Below, one piece after another: positions 45,767 to 54,512 of a stretch of 64,000 nucleotides of DNA. The stretch's first letter is position 1. Every line of letters begins with the position of its first letter. The notes beneath the pieces were generated by a model, which was not told the DNA's origin, ran no database searches, and worked only from the letters and a program-made list of their open reading frames with translations. The DNA comes from Rhizobium rhizogenes NBRC 13257 (lineage in GTDB: Bacteria; Pseudomonadota; Alphaproteobacteria; Rhizobiales; Rhizobiaceae), in assembly GCF_000696095.1 (NCBI RefSeq), contig NZ_BAYX01000001.1, forward strand, positions 496,001 through 560,000, in the 5' to 3' direction. The position numbers and the translations under genes were made by a program.

Positions 45767-46318
45767 TCACTCAACACCAAGATAGTGGATGTCCATGGTA
45801 ATTCCAAATTTCTCCCAAACTCGCGCCGCCGCTTCCAGGTGTTCCCGCTTCTGTGGTCGATTTTTACTGCCGTATCGACCGGATTTATTAGATATTATCC
45901 ATCCGTTAGTGCCAAACGATTCGTCATACACAATCTCACCCCCGATGCGTGCGCGACGTTCGCCCGCTATAAGGGAGGGATGACCCAATCTTAAAAATTC
46001 TATTGCGGGATCAAATGGTATCGAGCGAGAAATTGGATGGTGGTATCGCTGTCCTAGTTCGTCGGTGTATGTCACCTCCTCAAGCGCAAACCATATTTCC
46101 CCATTCTCATCTAACAACCACAGGACGATGCAGCATTCGTGGGTCAGGCGCGTCAGCCCGAGGCCCTCAGTTGCAGTGGCAAAGAGGTCTTTTATGAGCT
46201 TGGCGCTTTGCGCGTCGAGACAAGCAAGCGTTCGAGGCGAGAACGTTTCTTCGCCTGGCCCCACGTAAGGTGGTGGCGTGGCTGGACCGAAAAGTGTGTC
46301 TAGTTCAGTTAGGCTCAT
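45767..46318 (-). CDS. unknown protein, first gene of the cassette
   Basis: A protein of about 183 residues; start taken at ATG 46318 (MSLTELDTLFGPATPPPYVG), with an alternative ATG at 46339; neither has a good ribosome site. The middle resembles an alpha/beta regulatory fold (CCIVLWLLDENGEIWFALEE); the end, GTNGWIISNKSGRYG then a K-R-E-H-L-E-A-A-A-R helix, is a pattern seen in uncharacterised proteins. The place next to the integrase is typical of prophage cargo. Confidence 0.6.
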   Translation of the reverse strand: MSLTELDTLFGPATPPPYVGPGEETFSPRTLACLDAQSAKLIKDLFATATEGLGLTRLTHECCIVLWLLDENGEIWFALEEVTYTDELGQRYHHPISRSIPFDPAIEFLRLGHPSLIAGERRARIGGEIVYDESFGTNGWIISNKSGRYGSKNRPQKREHLEAAARVWEKFGITMDIHYLGVE

Positions 46319-46524
46319 AGAAATACCATTGGCATACACATTTGGTAGATCACAGAGTTGATAAATCTACAACCTTTGTGAGAGTGTCAAGAACGCCAAT
46401 GACGCCAACGACGTGATGTGCATCCATACTTTTCTTGAATTTGCTCGCACTCATGGCAATGCCATTCTTTGGTTGGCAGAGCAACTCAATCGCGAAGGCC
46501 GCTTCATTACGTGCCTGGGTGAGG

Positions 46525-47601
46525 TCAATTGCAAACCGATTCCAGCCACTTCCACCCCGCAAACTTATCGCCCACCTCGCGTAGATGCGAATAGCGTTGC
46601 AGCGAATTCCATGAGCGGTGACCACTAACACTGGCGGCGAGAGGGATGGTGCGGCCCATCTCAAAAAGGCGCGACACGCCTTCATGACGAAGATCGTGGA
46701 AATGCAGATCGTCGATCTCAAGTAGCTTGCACGCTCGTGTGAACGCGGCACTGATCGCGTTTGTACCGTAAGGGAATATCCTGTCACCTTTCCGAGGCAT
46801 AGATTCGATTACTCTCAAAGCTTCTGGTGGAAGTTCGACCCAGACATCATTGCCCTGCTTCTGTCCAGGATGCTTCATGTCGCGCACCAGTATTCGGCTG
46901 TGCGACTTGTCCAGATCGATCGATTCTATCCGTGTGATCTCCTCCTGCCGCCGCGTCGAGAAGATGGCGAAGGCGATGATCTTATGCATCGGTGCAGACC
47001 GCGGCGCACGCTTTTGCCGATCTATGAAGTGCTCCATGAGCTTGTCGAGCTCTGGCAGGGTAGGGCGCCTGTCCCGTTCAGCCGATTTCGATATCGTGCC
47101 TAGTTTGCCAAGAACTATTTGAGCATCCTTCATCGCTGCTTGATCCAGTTGCATAGCCCAAGCTGGTCGCGCAACGCGAAAGACTGCAGCAAGATGAGAA
47201 ATGTAATTGCCGACGGTCTGTGGCTTCCTGTCGCCGGCCAGTAGCTCCCTGGCGAAGGCCACGATGTGCTCACTGCGAATGGCAGCACAATCCATCTGAG
47301 CAATCGCGTAATCCTTGATCGATTTTAGGCACTGGGCTTTCGTGCGGCCGATCAACTTCTCACTCTCTTTAATATACATATCGATGGCATCAGCCAGTGT
47401 ACTAGAGGGTGCCTGCGCCCGCTCCAGAGCGCCCGGCTTATCCAGTTCGGCTTCACGGAAGCGAATCCACGCTTCCGCTTCGCGACGACGGTCGAACGTC
47501 TTGGCTTCGCGCAACACAATCGCGCCGCCTTTCTTTCGAAGTATCTGCGCGGTATAACCGACTGATCCGTCCTTGCGCTTACGAGCGTTTATAGTGCCCA
47601 T
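46525..47601 (-). CDS. int: dusA-type prophage integrase (tyrosine recombinase)
   Basis: A 358-residue integrase from ATG 47601 (MGTINARKRKDGSVGYTAQI); upstream in-frame codons run into the dusA junction. N-terminal arm-binding domain, SAM-like core, catalytic domain with Arg in FSTRRQEEITR, Lys near DMKHPGQKQGNDVWV, H-x-x-R in HFHDLRHEGVSRLF, His in VSGHRSWNSLQRY and Tyr. It is transcribed away from dusA, 144 bp from attR, as in the described dusA-integrase prophages. It inserts and, with an excisionase, removes the prophage. Confidence 0.92.
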   Translation of the reverse strand: MGTINARKRKDGSVGYTAQILRKKGGAIVLREAKTFDRRREAEAWIRFREAELDKPGALERAQAPSSTLADAIDMYIKESEKLIGRTKAQCLKSIKDYAIAQMDCAAIRSEHIVAFARELLAGDRKPQTVGNYISHLAAVFRVARPAWAMQLDQAAMKDAQIVLGKLGTISKSAERDRRPTLPELDKLMEHFIDRQKRAPRSAPMHKIIAFAIFSTRRQEEITRIESIDLDKSHSRILVRDMKHPGQKQGNDVWVELPPEALRVIESMPRKGDRIFPYGTNAISAAFTRACKLLEIDDLHFHDLRHEGVSRLFEMGRTIPLAASVSGHRSWNSLQRYSHLREVGDKFAGWKWLESVCN

Positions 47602-47687
47602 CGGTACGACATACCTCGTTGGAAGTGCTACATTGTTGTACCGCACACTGAAAAACGGTGCAACAGCCAGAAAAAGTCTGACATATC

Positions 47688-48734
47688 GTGACAAAAAATA
47701 TCGGCCATAACGAATTGAATTTATACGAAAAAGCCCGCATTTCAGGCCGCAAGATTTTCGCCGTGGCCCCGATGATCGACTGGACTGACCGCCATTGCAG
47801 ATATCTGCACCGGCAGATCAGCCGCCATGCGCTGCTCTATACCGAGATGGTGGTGGCGGATGCGATCATCCATGGGCCGCGCGACCGCCTGCTGGGGCAT
47901 GATGTCAGCGAGCATCCTGTTGCGTTGCAGCTCGGCGGTTCCGATCCGGCCAAGCTTTCCAATGCCCTACAGATCGCCGAAGCCTATAATTACGACGAGA
48001 TCAATCTCAATGTCGGCTGTCCGTCAGACCGTGTGCAATCGGGGACCTTCGGCGCCTGCCTGATGCTGACGCCGGAGACGGTGGCAGAGTGCATCGCGGC
48101 GATGAAGGCGGTGTCAAAGGCGCCGGTGACGGTGAAATGTCGGATCGGCGTTGACGAGCAGGAGCCGGAACAGGCGCTGCCGGAGCTGATCGCCCGCGTG
48201 CTCGATGCCGGTGCCGACGCTATCTGGGTACACGCACGCAAGGCCTGGTTGAAAGGCCTGTCGCCGAAGGAGAATCGCGAGATCCCGCCGCTGGACTACG
48301 ACATCGTCTACCGCATGAAGCAGCGCTGGCCCGATGTCTTCATCGGCATCAACGGCGGCATCCAGACGCTGGATCAGGCGGAGGCGCATCTCGCCCATGT
48401 CGACGGCGTCATGCTCGGCCGCGCCGCCTATCAGAACGCCGCCATCCTCGCCGATGTCGATCATCGCTTCTTCGGCGAAGCGGCCGTCGAGCCGGACTGG
48501 AACGACCTGCGCGACCGGATGATGGCCTATACCGAACGCCACATCGCGAGTGGCGGCCGCGTACACCACGTCGCCCGCCACATGGTCGGTCTCTTCACCG
48601 GTCTTCCGGGCTCGCGGCGCTACCGCCAGATCCTGTCGACCGACGCCAACAAGCCGGGGGCAGAGCCGGAGGTGATCGCGGCGGCGTTTGCGGCGGTGGA
48701 TTTTGGCGGGGATGCGGAGCGGGTGAGCGCCTGA
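47688..48734 (+). CDS. dusA: tRNA-dihydrouridine synthase A, restored by the prophage
   Basis: A 348-residue DusA. Its first 19 residues (MTKNIGHNELNLYEKARIS, from GTG 47688) come from the phage; RKIFAVAPMIDWTD is the shared repeat; host sequence begins at 47790. The FMN enzyme reduces uridines in tRNA D-loops. NVGCPSDRVQSGTFGA holds the catalytic Cys; VHARKAWLKGLSPKENREIP and GINGGIQT are family motifs. Both repeat differences are silent, so the active-site sequence is kept. Expression now depends on a phage-supplied promoter and start. Confidence 0.93.
   Translation: MTKNIGHNELNLYEKARISGRKIFAVAPMIDWTDRHCRYLHRQISRHALLYTEMVVADAIIHGPRDRLLGHDVSEHPVALQLGGSDPAKLSNALQIAEAYNYDEINLNVGCPSDRVQSGTFGACLMLTPETVAECIAAMKAVSKAPVTVKCRIGVDEQEPEQALPELIARVLDAGADAIWVHARKAWLKGLSPKENREIPPLDYDIVYRMKQRWPDVFIGINGGIQTLDQAEAHLAHVDGVMLGRAAYQNAAILADVDHRFFGEAAVEPDWNDLRDRMMAYTERHIASGGRVHHVARHMVGLFTGLPGSRRYRQILSTDANKPGAEPEVIAAAFAAVDFGGDAERVSA
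47745..47789 (+). repeat. attR: attR: right copy of the dusA attachment repeat
   Basis: Matches 6267-6311 with two silent differences; the identical 24-bp core is 47766-47789. Left of the core the dusA codons are phage-borne. Confidence 0.9.
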
Positions 48735-48847
48735 GGGGCTGGTGATTCCCGCCTGCCCTCGTGGTTCGAAGGCCCTTCGGACCGCCTCACCGTGAGGGCT
48801 AATTGACCGGCGCTTACGGGAGCAGTTTCGTGTTTAAAGATTACCTC

Positions 48848-48890
48848 ACACTCCGTCATCCTCGGGTCAAGCCCGAGGATGACGGAGTGT
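48848..48890. repeat. palindromic intergenic repeat after dusA
   Basis: Nineteen-bp perfect arms (48848-48866 and 48872-48890; CACTCCGTCATCCTCGGG / reverse complement) around TCAAG. The central CTCGGGTC-x-AGCCCGAGG block is a common rhizobial palindromic motif as far as I know. It may also act as a dusA terminator. A 25-bp piece recurs with two changes in uvrB (51682-51706). Confidence 0.8.
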
Positions 48891-48982
48891 TGGGATATTC
48901 CGGGGCAGACGATGGACCTGCGGTAAGGGAGATAGGCCAAGCGTGCTTCAGGACGAGGGCTGCCCCATCTCCACAAACGCGA

Positions 48983-49008
48983 AACGGCGCGGTTTGCACC
49001 GCGCCGTT
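48983..49008 (-). terminator. terminator of the cold shock gene
   Basis: AACGGCGCGGT-TTGC-ACCGCGCCGTT, a perfect 11-bp stem 30 bp after the cold shock stop on the minus strand, followed there by TTTCGCGTTTG. Confidence 0.75.
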
Positions 49009-49037
49009 CGAAACTTTATCCGGATATCAACTAAGAC

Positions 49038-49250
49038 TTAGGAAGCCTGGATGTTGACGGCCTTCGGGCCCTTGCCCATGCGATCCGGCTCGGTGTCGAA
49101 GGTGACCTGCTGGCCTTCGCGCAGCGACTGGATGCCGGAAGCCTGGAGAGCGGAGATATGGACGAATACATCCTTAGCGCCGCCATCAGGAGTGATGAAA
49201 CCAAAACCCTTGTCCTGGTTGAAGAATTTTACGATGCCCTTGGTGGCCAT
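49038..49250 (-). CDS. CspA-family cold shock protein
   Basis: A 70-residue single-domain cold shock protein with RNP1 KGFGFI and RNP2 DVFVHI intact. It binds single-stranded RNA/DNA as a chaperone. The 440-bp gap upstream (49251-49690) leaves room for the long 5' leader typical of cold shock genes; apart from that I see nothing certain in the gap. Confidence 0.95.
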   Translation of the reverse strand: MATKGIVKFFNQDKGFGFITPDGGAKDVFVHISALQASGIQSLREGQQVTFDTEPDRMGKGPKAVNIQAS

Positions 49251-49690
49251 TGGGATAGTCCTTTTCCCTACAGTCTGAATATTGCCCGAGATCTCCCGGA
49301 CGGCTTTGCCCCCGCGAAATGCGAAAGCCAGTCGAGAAGTTCACGTACGGGGAAAGAACGTCTACGCAGAGGTTAACCCCCTGAGGCTGCCTCGCGCAGT
49401 CGGCATTGCCAAATCAGTCCAGTCACCGGCATGCAAATGCCCGAGCACACTATGGGTGACAGGATTTGCGGCAAAAGGCAAGGGGGAATATTAGGGCAGA
49501 GCCAAGAAAGAGGAGGGATTGGAGGGGGATTTCAAGGGGTTGGAAAGGAGAGGACCACGATCGCCACCCGAAAGCGCATAACTAAATGCCATTTGCACGA
49601 AAAGCATTGCTGACTTGCACGTTGATTGAGCTGGGATTTAAATTCAACCTAATCACTACTGATTTAATTTTAATGGTGTCGCCACCGATC
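49251..49690. other. intergenic stretch between cold shock and cyclase genes
   Basis: No frame with convincing start and composition. The part near 49251-49400 is probably the leader and promoter of the cold shock gene on the minus strand. The part near 49600-49690 is AT-rich. Nothing else recognised. Confidence 0.4.
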
Positions 49691-50806
49691 TCACCCCTCT
49701 ACCAAAGTAAAAACCCCACACGGCTCCGCAATCCCGCGCAACACATGTTCGCCCAGCGGCATCAGCGCCATCTTCGTCTCCGCCGCAACTGCCCCTGAGA
49801 TCAGCACATTGTAGCCAAGCGGCTTGCAGAGGCCTTCGAGGCGGCTGACCAGGTTGACGGCGGGGCCGATGGCGGTGAAGTCCAGGCGGTCAGCGGCGCC
49901 GATGTTGCCCCATAATATTTCGCCGAAGTGCAGGGCCATGCCGAAGGGGAGCGGCGGCAGCCCTTGCGCTTGCCGCACGCCGTCGAGATGGGTCATGCCG
50001 GCGCGGACGGCGGCTGCCGCGCGCAGGGCCGCGTCGCAGGCTTCGGTCGGCGTGCTGGTGACGGGGAAGATCGCCAGTGCTCCGTCGCCGATGAACTTCA
50101 GCACCTCGCCGCCGAAGGCGTTCACCGAGCCGGTGACGCGGTCGAACCAGGAGTCGAGAATGGCGATCATCGCCGCCGGCTCCGTCACTTCGGACAGGGC
50201 GGTGAAATCGCGCAGGTCGGCGCAGAGAAGCGCGGCGCGGATGGTCTCGCCGGTGCCGCGGGAGAGCGAGCCGGCCTGAACGCGGGCTGCACTTCGCCGG
50301 CCGAGATAGGCTTCGAGCAAGGCTGCCTGTGCCGCCCGCGCGGACAAGGCAGCCAAGGGTGCGGCGGCGAAGCGGGCGGTCTCGTGCAGCCGGTCGGTCT
50401 CGGCGGGGTTGAAGGGCCGGGTTCCGGCCCAGCCCAGCAACGGACTGTCCAGCGCAGCGCCGATCGTCGTTTCCTGTACTGGGCCGAGCCCGGCCAGCCA
50501 ATCGTGACCGGCTTGGCTGAGCGGACTGCCGGCGAAACCCAGCGCCTCGATCACCGCCCCGGTTTCTGCCCGCCACAGCCAGGTGCGGCGGGCGATTATC
50601 GGATGCGGCACCGCGAGCGTCAAGGCGCCGCCTGCCAGCGGCAGGCCATCGGCCAGCAGCCGGCCGCCGAGATCGGCCAGGAAGGATTCAGGGCCGGGCG
50701 AGGTGCCGGCCTCGTCAACCAGCCAGGCAAGGGGGGCGGGCAGATCCATGCCGCGATCATGCCATGGCAGCCAAGGGTTGTCATCCGCGCCATGAGCGTC
50801 GTTCAC
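49691..50806 (-). CDS. class III adenylate/guanylate cyclase
   Basis: A 371-residue protein. The N-terminal 170 residues are an unclassified sensory region; the catalytic domain begins ALLCADLRDFTALSE (first metal Asp), continues GEVLKFIGDGALAIFP (second metal Asp) and ends with GPAVNLVSRLEGLCK, which supplies the N-x-x-x-R transition-state residues. It makes cyclic nucleotide; rhizobia carry many such enzymes. Substrate choice is undecided. Confidence 0.9.
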   Translation of the reverse strand: MNDAHGADDNPWLPWHDRGMDLPAPLAWLVDEAGTSPGPESFLADLGGRLLADGLPLAGGALTLAVPHPIIARRTWLWRAETGAVIEALGFAGSPLSQAGHDWLAGLGPVQETTIGAALDSPLLGWAGTRPFNPAETDRLHETARFAAAPLAALSARAAQAALLEAYLGRRSAARVQAGSLSRGTGETIRAALLCADLRDFTALSEVTEPAAMIAILDSWFDRVTGSVNAFGGEVLKFIGDGALAIFPVTSTPTEACDAALRAAAAVRAGMTHLDGVRQAQGLPPLPFGMALHFGEILWGNIGAADRLDFTAIGPAVNLVSRLEGLCKPLGYNVLISGAVAAETKMALMPLGEHVLRGIAEPCGVFTLVEG

Positions 50807-50850
50807 CTTGGAAGGGCGATCGGCTCAAGAGAAGTGACGGCGGAAAGATG

Positions 50851-51297
50851 TCATATCCTGCCGGAAAACGAGTCCGGAGGCGGCGTGCGCCCAGCCGCGA
50901 CTTCGGCCAGCCGGCCGAGATAATGAGCCCAGCCTTCCGCATGGCCGGCGCATTGGTCGGCGTTGGGCAGGCCGGTATGGGTCAGGCGCAGCAATGTTCC
51001 GTCCGGCTGCTCGATCAGGTCGATCTCGACCAGGCTCGATCCCGGCGGCACGATTTCACTGCCGTCCCAGCCGAAGCTGTAGGCCAGTCGATGCACCGGC
51101 ACCACCTCGCGAAAGGAGCCGCGTGCAAAACGGGCGCCGGTGACATTGACGAGATAGAGCCCTCCGGGCTGAGGCTCGATCTGCGCCTCCGTTCCCATCC
51201 AGCGCAGTATCTTTTCCGGATCGGTCAGCAGGGCGAACACGGCGGCAGGTGGCGCCGCGATATGGGTTTCACGGCGGACGACGAGGGCTTCTTGCAT
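50851..51297 (-). CDS. SRPBCC / AHSA1-family protein
   Basis: A 148-residue helix-grip protein, start MQEALVVRRETHIAAPPAAV at 51297 behind GGGAGAG. VFALLTDPEKILRWMGTEAQ, then TGARFARGSFREVVPVHRLAYSF and TLLRLTHTGLP are AHSA1 features. It probably binds a hydrophobic ligand; members are often linked to ArsR-type regulators, but none lies nearby. Confidence 0.88.
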   Translation of the reverse strand: MQEALVVRRETHIAAPPAAVFALLTDPEKILRWMGTEAQIEPQPGGLYLVNVTGARFARGSFREVVPVHRLAYSFGWDGSEIVPPGSSLVEIDLIEQPDGTLLRLTHTGLPNADQCAGHAEGWAHYLGRLAEVAAGRTPPPDSFSGRI

Positions 51298-51400
51298 GTC
51301 TCTCTCCCGTTGTTGTTGTCGCTTGCTCCGCTCGGCGGGGCTTCTCCTCACCCGGCAGCATGTAGGCAAAAGCGCGATCTCAACAAGGGGAGCGTGTATT

Positions 51401-54235
51401 CTACCGCCCAGGTCGCCCGGTCTTGCCCTTGGTGCGGCTCTTCCTCTGCTTCTCGTCCACCGCATCCTCATAGGATCCGACACCCGGCTTCGCGCGGATG
51501 ACCGGCTTGTCCGGCACCTTGCCAGTCACCGGCTTTTCGGTGCGGCCGACGGTCATCTCGTCGAGGGTGTTCCTGCGGAAGAGCGGCGTGCCGGCGTCGC
51601 TGCCTGGACCCATTTCGTCTAGGCTTGGTTTGGTGAAGTAGGATGTGGATTGATCGGCGTTTCCGTCTGCCGCAGCCGGTGCTCGGGTCGAGCCCGAGGA
51701 TGATGGGCTCGCGCTGCGTTTGGCTGAGGATGACGGTCCTTTCCCCTCAATGCTCTTCGCCTCTTCCCTTGCCATCGGATCGTCCATGACGGCGAGTTCG
51801 GCGGCCTTGAGGCGCTTGATCTCGTCGCGCAGTCTCGCGGCCTTTTCGAAATCGAGGTCGGCGGCGGCGTCGCGCATGGCTTTCTCCAGCGCGTTGAGAT
51901 GGGCCTGCAGATTGTTGCCGACGAGATGGCCGCCATCGGCAAAGCCCTTGCCGGAGACGCCGCCGATATCGGCGCGGACGTGGTCTTTCTCGTAGACGCT
52001 GTCGAGAATGTCGGAGATCCTCGCCTTCACCGATTCCGGCGTGATGCCGTTTTCAGTGTTGTAGACCATCTGTTTTTCGCGGCGGCGGCTGGTTTCCTCC
52101 ATCGCCCGCTTCATCGAGCCGGTGATGTTGTCGGCATAGAGGATGACCTTGCCGTCGACGTTACGGGCGGCGCGGCCGATGGTCTGGATCAGCGAGGTCT
52201 CCGAGCGCAGGAAGCCTTCCTTGTCGGCGTCGAGGATGGCGACAAGGGCGCATTCGGGGATGTCGAGACCCTCGCGCAGGAGGTTGATGCCGACAAGCAC
52301 GTCGAAAGCACCCAAACGGAGATCGCGGATGATCTCGATGCGCTCCAGCGTGTCGATATCAGAGTGCATGTAGCGGACGCGGACGCCCTGTTCATGCAGA
52401 TATTCCGTCAGGTCCTCGGCCATGCGCTTGGTGAGCACGGTGCAGAGGGTGCGATAGCCCTTGGCGGCGGTCTCGCGGATTTCGCCGAGCACGTCGTCGA
52501 CCTGGCTGCGGGCGGAGCGGACTTCAACCGGCGGGTCGATCAATCCCGTCGGGCGAATGACCTGTTCGGCAAAGACGCCGCCGGATTGGTCCATTTCCCA
52601 TGCGCCTGGCGTCGCCGAGACCGCGATCGTGTCCGGGCGCATGGCATCCCATTCCTCGAAGCGCAGCGGCCGGTTGTCCATGCAGGAGGGCAGGCGGAAG
52701 CCGTATTCGGCCAGCGTCGCCTTGCGCCTGAAGTCGCCCCGGTACATGCCGCCGATCTGGCTGACCGAGACATGGCTTTCGTCGATGAACAGCAGCGCAT
52801 TGTCGGGGATATATTCGAACAGGGTCGGTGGCGGTTCGCCGGGGTTGCGGCCGGTGAGATAGCGCGAATAGTTCTCGATGCCTGCGCAGGAGCCGGTGGC
52901 TTCCAGCATTTCGACGTCGTAGCGGGTGCGCTGCTCCAGGCGCTGTGCCTCCAGCAGGCGGCCGGCCTTTTCCAGTTCGGCGAGCCGGATTTTCAGCTCT
53001 TCCTTGATATGGCGGATGGCACCGTTCAGCGTCGGGCGCGGGGTGACATAGTGCGAATTGGCGTAGATCTTCACCGATTTCAGGTCGCCGGTCTTCTGGC
53101 CGGTCAGCGGATCGAATTCGGTGATGGCGTCGATCTCGTCGCCGAACATGGAGATGCGCCAGGCGGCATCCTCCAGGTGGGCCGGGAAGATTTCGATCGT
53201 GTCGCCACGCACACGGAAGGAGCCGCGAATGAAATCCATGTCGCGGCGCTTGTATTGTTGTGCCACCAAGTCGGCCAGCAATTGCCGCTGGTCCAGCCGG
53301 TCGCCGACATTCATCTGGAAGGTCATCGCCGTATAGGTCTCGACCGAGCCGATACCGTAGATGCAGGAGACCGAGGCGACGATGATGCAGTCATCGCGTT
53401 CCAAAAGTGAGCGCGTCGCCGAGTGGCGCATGCGGTCGATCTGTTCGTTGATCGAGGATTCCTTCTCGATGAAGGTATCCGAGCGCGGTACATAGGCTTC
53501 CGGCTGGTAATAATCGTAGTAGGAGACGAAATATTCCACCGCATTGTCGGGGAAGAAATTCTTGAATTCGGAATAGAGCTGCGCGGCCAGTGTCTTGTTC
53601 GGGGCGAGGATGACGGCGGGGCGCTGCGTCGCCTCGATCACTTTCGCCATGGTGAAGGTCTTGCCGGAGCCGGTGACGCCGAGCAGCACCTGGCTGCGGT
53701 CGCCATTATCAAGACCCTCGACGAGGTCGCGGATGGCGGTCGGCTGATCGCCGGCCGGCTCATAGTCGGAGACCATGCGGATCGGGATGCCGCCTTCGGA
53801 TTTGTTCGGGCGGGCCGGGCGGTGCGGCGTCCAGAGCTTGCCGTCCTTGAAGAGCGGATTGCCGCTCTCGATCAGCGCCGACAATGCTTCGACCGTCGCG
53901 GTGACGGCCGTACCGGCATCGGCGGCATTTTCCAGCGAGGTATCCATGCCGGACACCGGATTGAGGCCGGCAGCCGCGCGCGTCTTCGGATCGGTCGAGC
54001 CGCCCATGGAGGTGCCGCGTCCCGATTTCGAGGCGGCGATTTCCACCTTCTTGCGATGCTTGCCGGCCTTCGAGGCGATCTGCCGCTGCGTCTCGATGCC
54101 GGATGTCTCGGCTTCCGATTCCAGTTGCTTCACCCAGTCGGCGACGCTGCCGCTGAGCGGCGCGCCTTCAAATGGTGCTTGCGGCGCCTCTTCGAAACCG
54201 GTCGGGGCGGGGGACTTTTTCGGTGATCTGGCCAT
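51401..54235 (-). CDS. uvrB: excinuclease ABC subunit B with long N- and C-terminal extensions
   Basis: A 944-residue UvrB; start [20 protein letters not shown] at 54235. About 150 extra residues precede the standard start [14 protein letters not shown]. Walker A is [10 protein letters not shown]; the beta-hairpin region [12 protein letters not shown] and helicase motifs (QTIGRAARN) follow, then a UVR domain ([20 protein letters not shown]). The tail is Ser/Ala-rich where it covers a degenerate palindromic repeat (51682-51736), then basic. It acts in nucleotide excision repair with UvrA and UvrC. Confidence 0.95.
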   Translation of the reverse strand: MARSPKKSPAPTGFEEAPQAPFEGAPLSGSVADWVKQLESEAETSGIETQRQIASKAGKHRKKVEIAASKSGRGTSMGGSTDPKTRAAAGLNPVSGMDTSLENAADAGTAVTATVEALSALIESGNPLFKDGKLWTPHRPARPNKSEGGIPIRMVSDYEPAGDQPTAIRDLVEGLDNGDRSQVLLGVTGSGKTFTMAKVIEATQRPAVILAPNKTLAAQLYSEFKNFFPDNAVEYFVSYYDYYQPEAYVPRSDTFIEKESSINEQIDRMRHSATRSLLERDDCIIVASVSCIYGIGSVETYTAMTFQMNVGDRLDQRQLLADLVAQQYKRRDMDFIRGSFRVRGDTIEIFPAHLEDAAWRISMFGDEIDAITEFDPLTGQKTGDLKSVKIYANSHYVTPRPTLNGAIRHIKEELKIRLAELEKAGRLLEAQRLEQRTRYDVEMLEATGSCAGIENYSRYLTGRNPGEPPPTLFEYIPDNALLFIDESHVSVSQIGGMYRGDFRRKATLAEYGFRLPSCMDNRPLRFEEWDAMRPDTIAVSATPGAWEMDQSGGVFAEQVIRPTGLIDPPVEVRSARSQVDDVLGEIRETAAKGYRTLCTVLTKRMAEDLTEYLHEQGVRVRYMHSDIDTLERIEIIRDLRLGAFDVLVGINLLREGLDIPECALVAILDADKEGFLRSETSLIQTIGRAARNVDGKVILYADNITGSMKRAMEETSRRREKQMVYNTENGITPESVKARISDILDSVYEKDHVRADIGGVSGKGFADGGHLVGNNLQAHLNALEKAMRDAAADLDFEKAARLRDEIKRLKAAELAVMDDPMAREEAKSIEGKGPSSSAKRSASPSSSGSTRAPAAADGNADQSTSYFTKPSLDEMGPGSDAGTPLFRRNTLDEMTVGRTEKPVTGKVPDKPVIRAKPGVGSYEDAVDEKQRKSRTKGKTGRPGR

Positions 54236-54431
54236 CGGGCGAATATGGCGAGAGTCAGCGCCGATGTGAAGAGGGGAAGAGTACAAAAGGGAAACAAGCG
54301 GTGGATTTTTCCGTTCGCCCAATATGTCAAATATGTTACAAGCCAAGCTGGCTGGTGCGTTATCGCTGATCTCGTCGGCATAGCGCGATCCTCAAAGGCG
54401 CCAAGGGAGGAGCCGGCCGCAACGTCGATAT

Positions 54432-54449
54432 ACCCGGCCAAGGCCGGGT
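54432..54449. repeat. perfect inverted repeat in the uvrB/MFS divergent gap
   Basis: ACCCGGCCAAGGCCGGGT: 8-bp arms around AA. It sits in the 277-bp gap between two divergent genes; it could be a small palindromic repeat or operator. Nothing else is clear in the gap. Confidence 0.45.
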
Positions 54450-54512
54450 TCCCCCAGCTTCGACGGCATCCGGACTTTGCCCGCCTCGCCGCCGCCATCC
54501 GGTCGGAGGATC

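Larger units (their letters stand above)
6288..47789. mobile_element. dusA-integrated temperate tailed prophage, HK97-type head genes, about 41.5 kb
   Basis: Bounded by the dusA attL/attR repeats with a tyrosine integrase at the right end reading away from dusA. It contains a full set of recognisable modules: excisionase-like gene, PrimPol replication, tRNAs, terminase, portal, protease, capsid, connectors, tail tube, chaperones, tape measure, tail tip, spike, endolysin, spanins and an XRE repressor. No late gene shows a frameshift or truncation, so it looks intact apart from an IS110-type insertion and a few accessory remnants in the right arm. dusA-targeting integrases are an established family in Alphaproteobacteria and other Proteobacteria. 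Confidence 0.93.

Noticed and set aside
46350..46787. Minus-strand frame following the integrase
   Set aside because: Mostly antiphase to the integrase end; the last 50 codons look protein-like but there is no usable start. Left as an undetermined gap (46319-46524).
51899..53410. 503-residue plus-strand frame opposite uvrB
   Set aside because: Shadow of uvrB; composition (H/D/V/G-rich) typical of antisense frames in high-GC genes. The same holds for 53423-54226.
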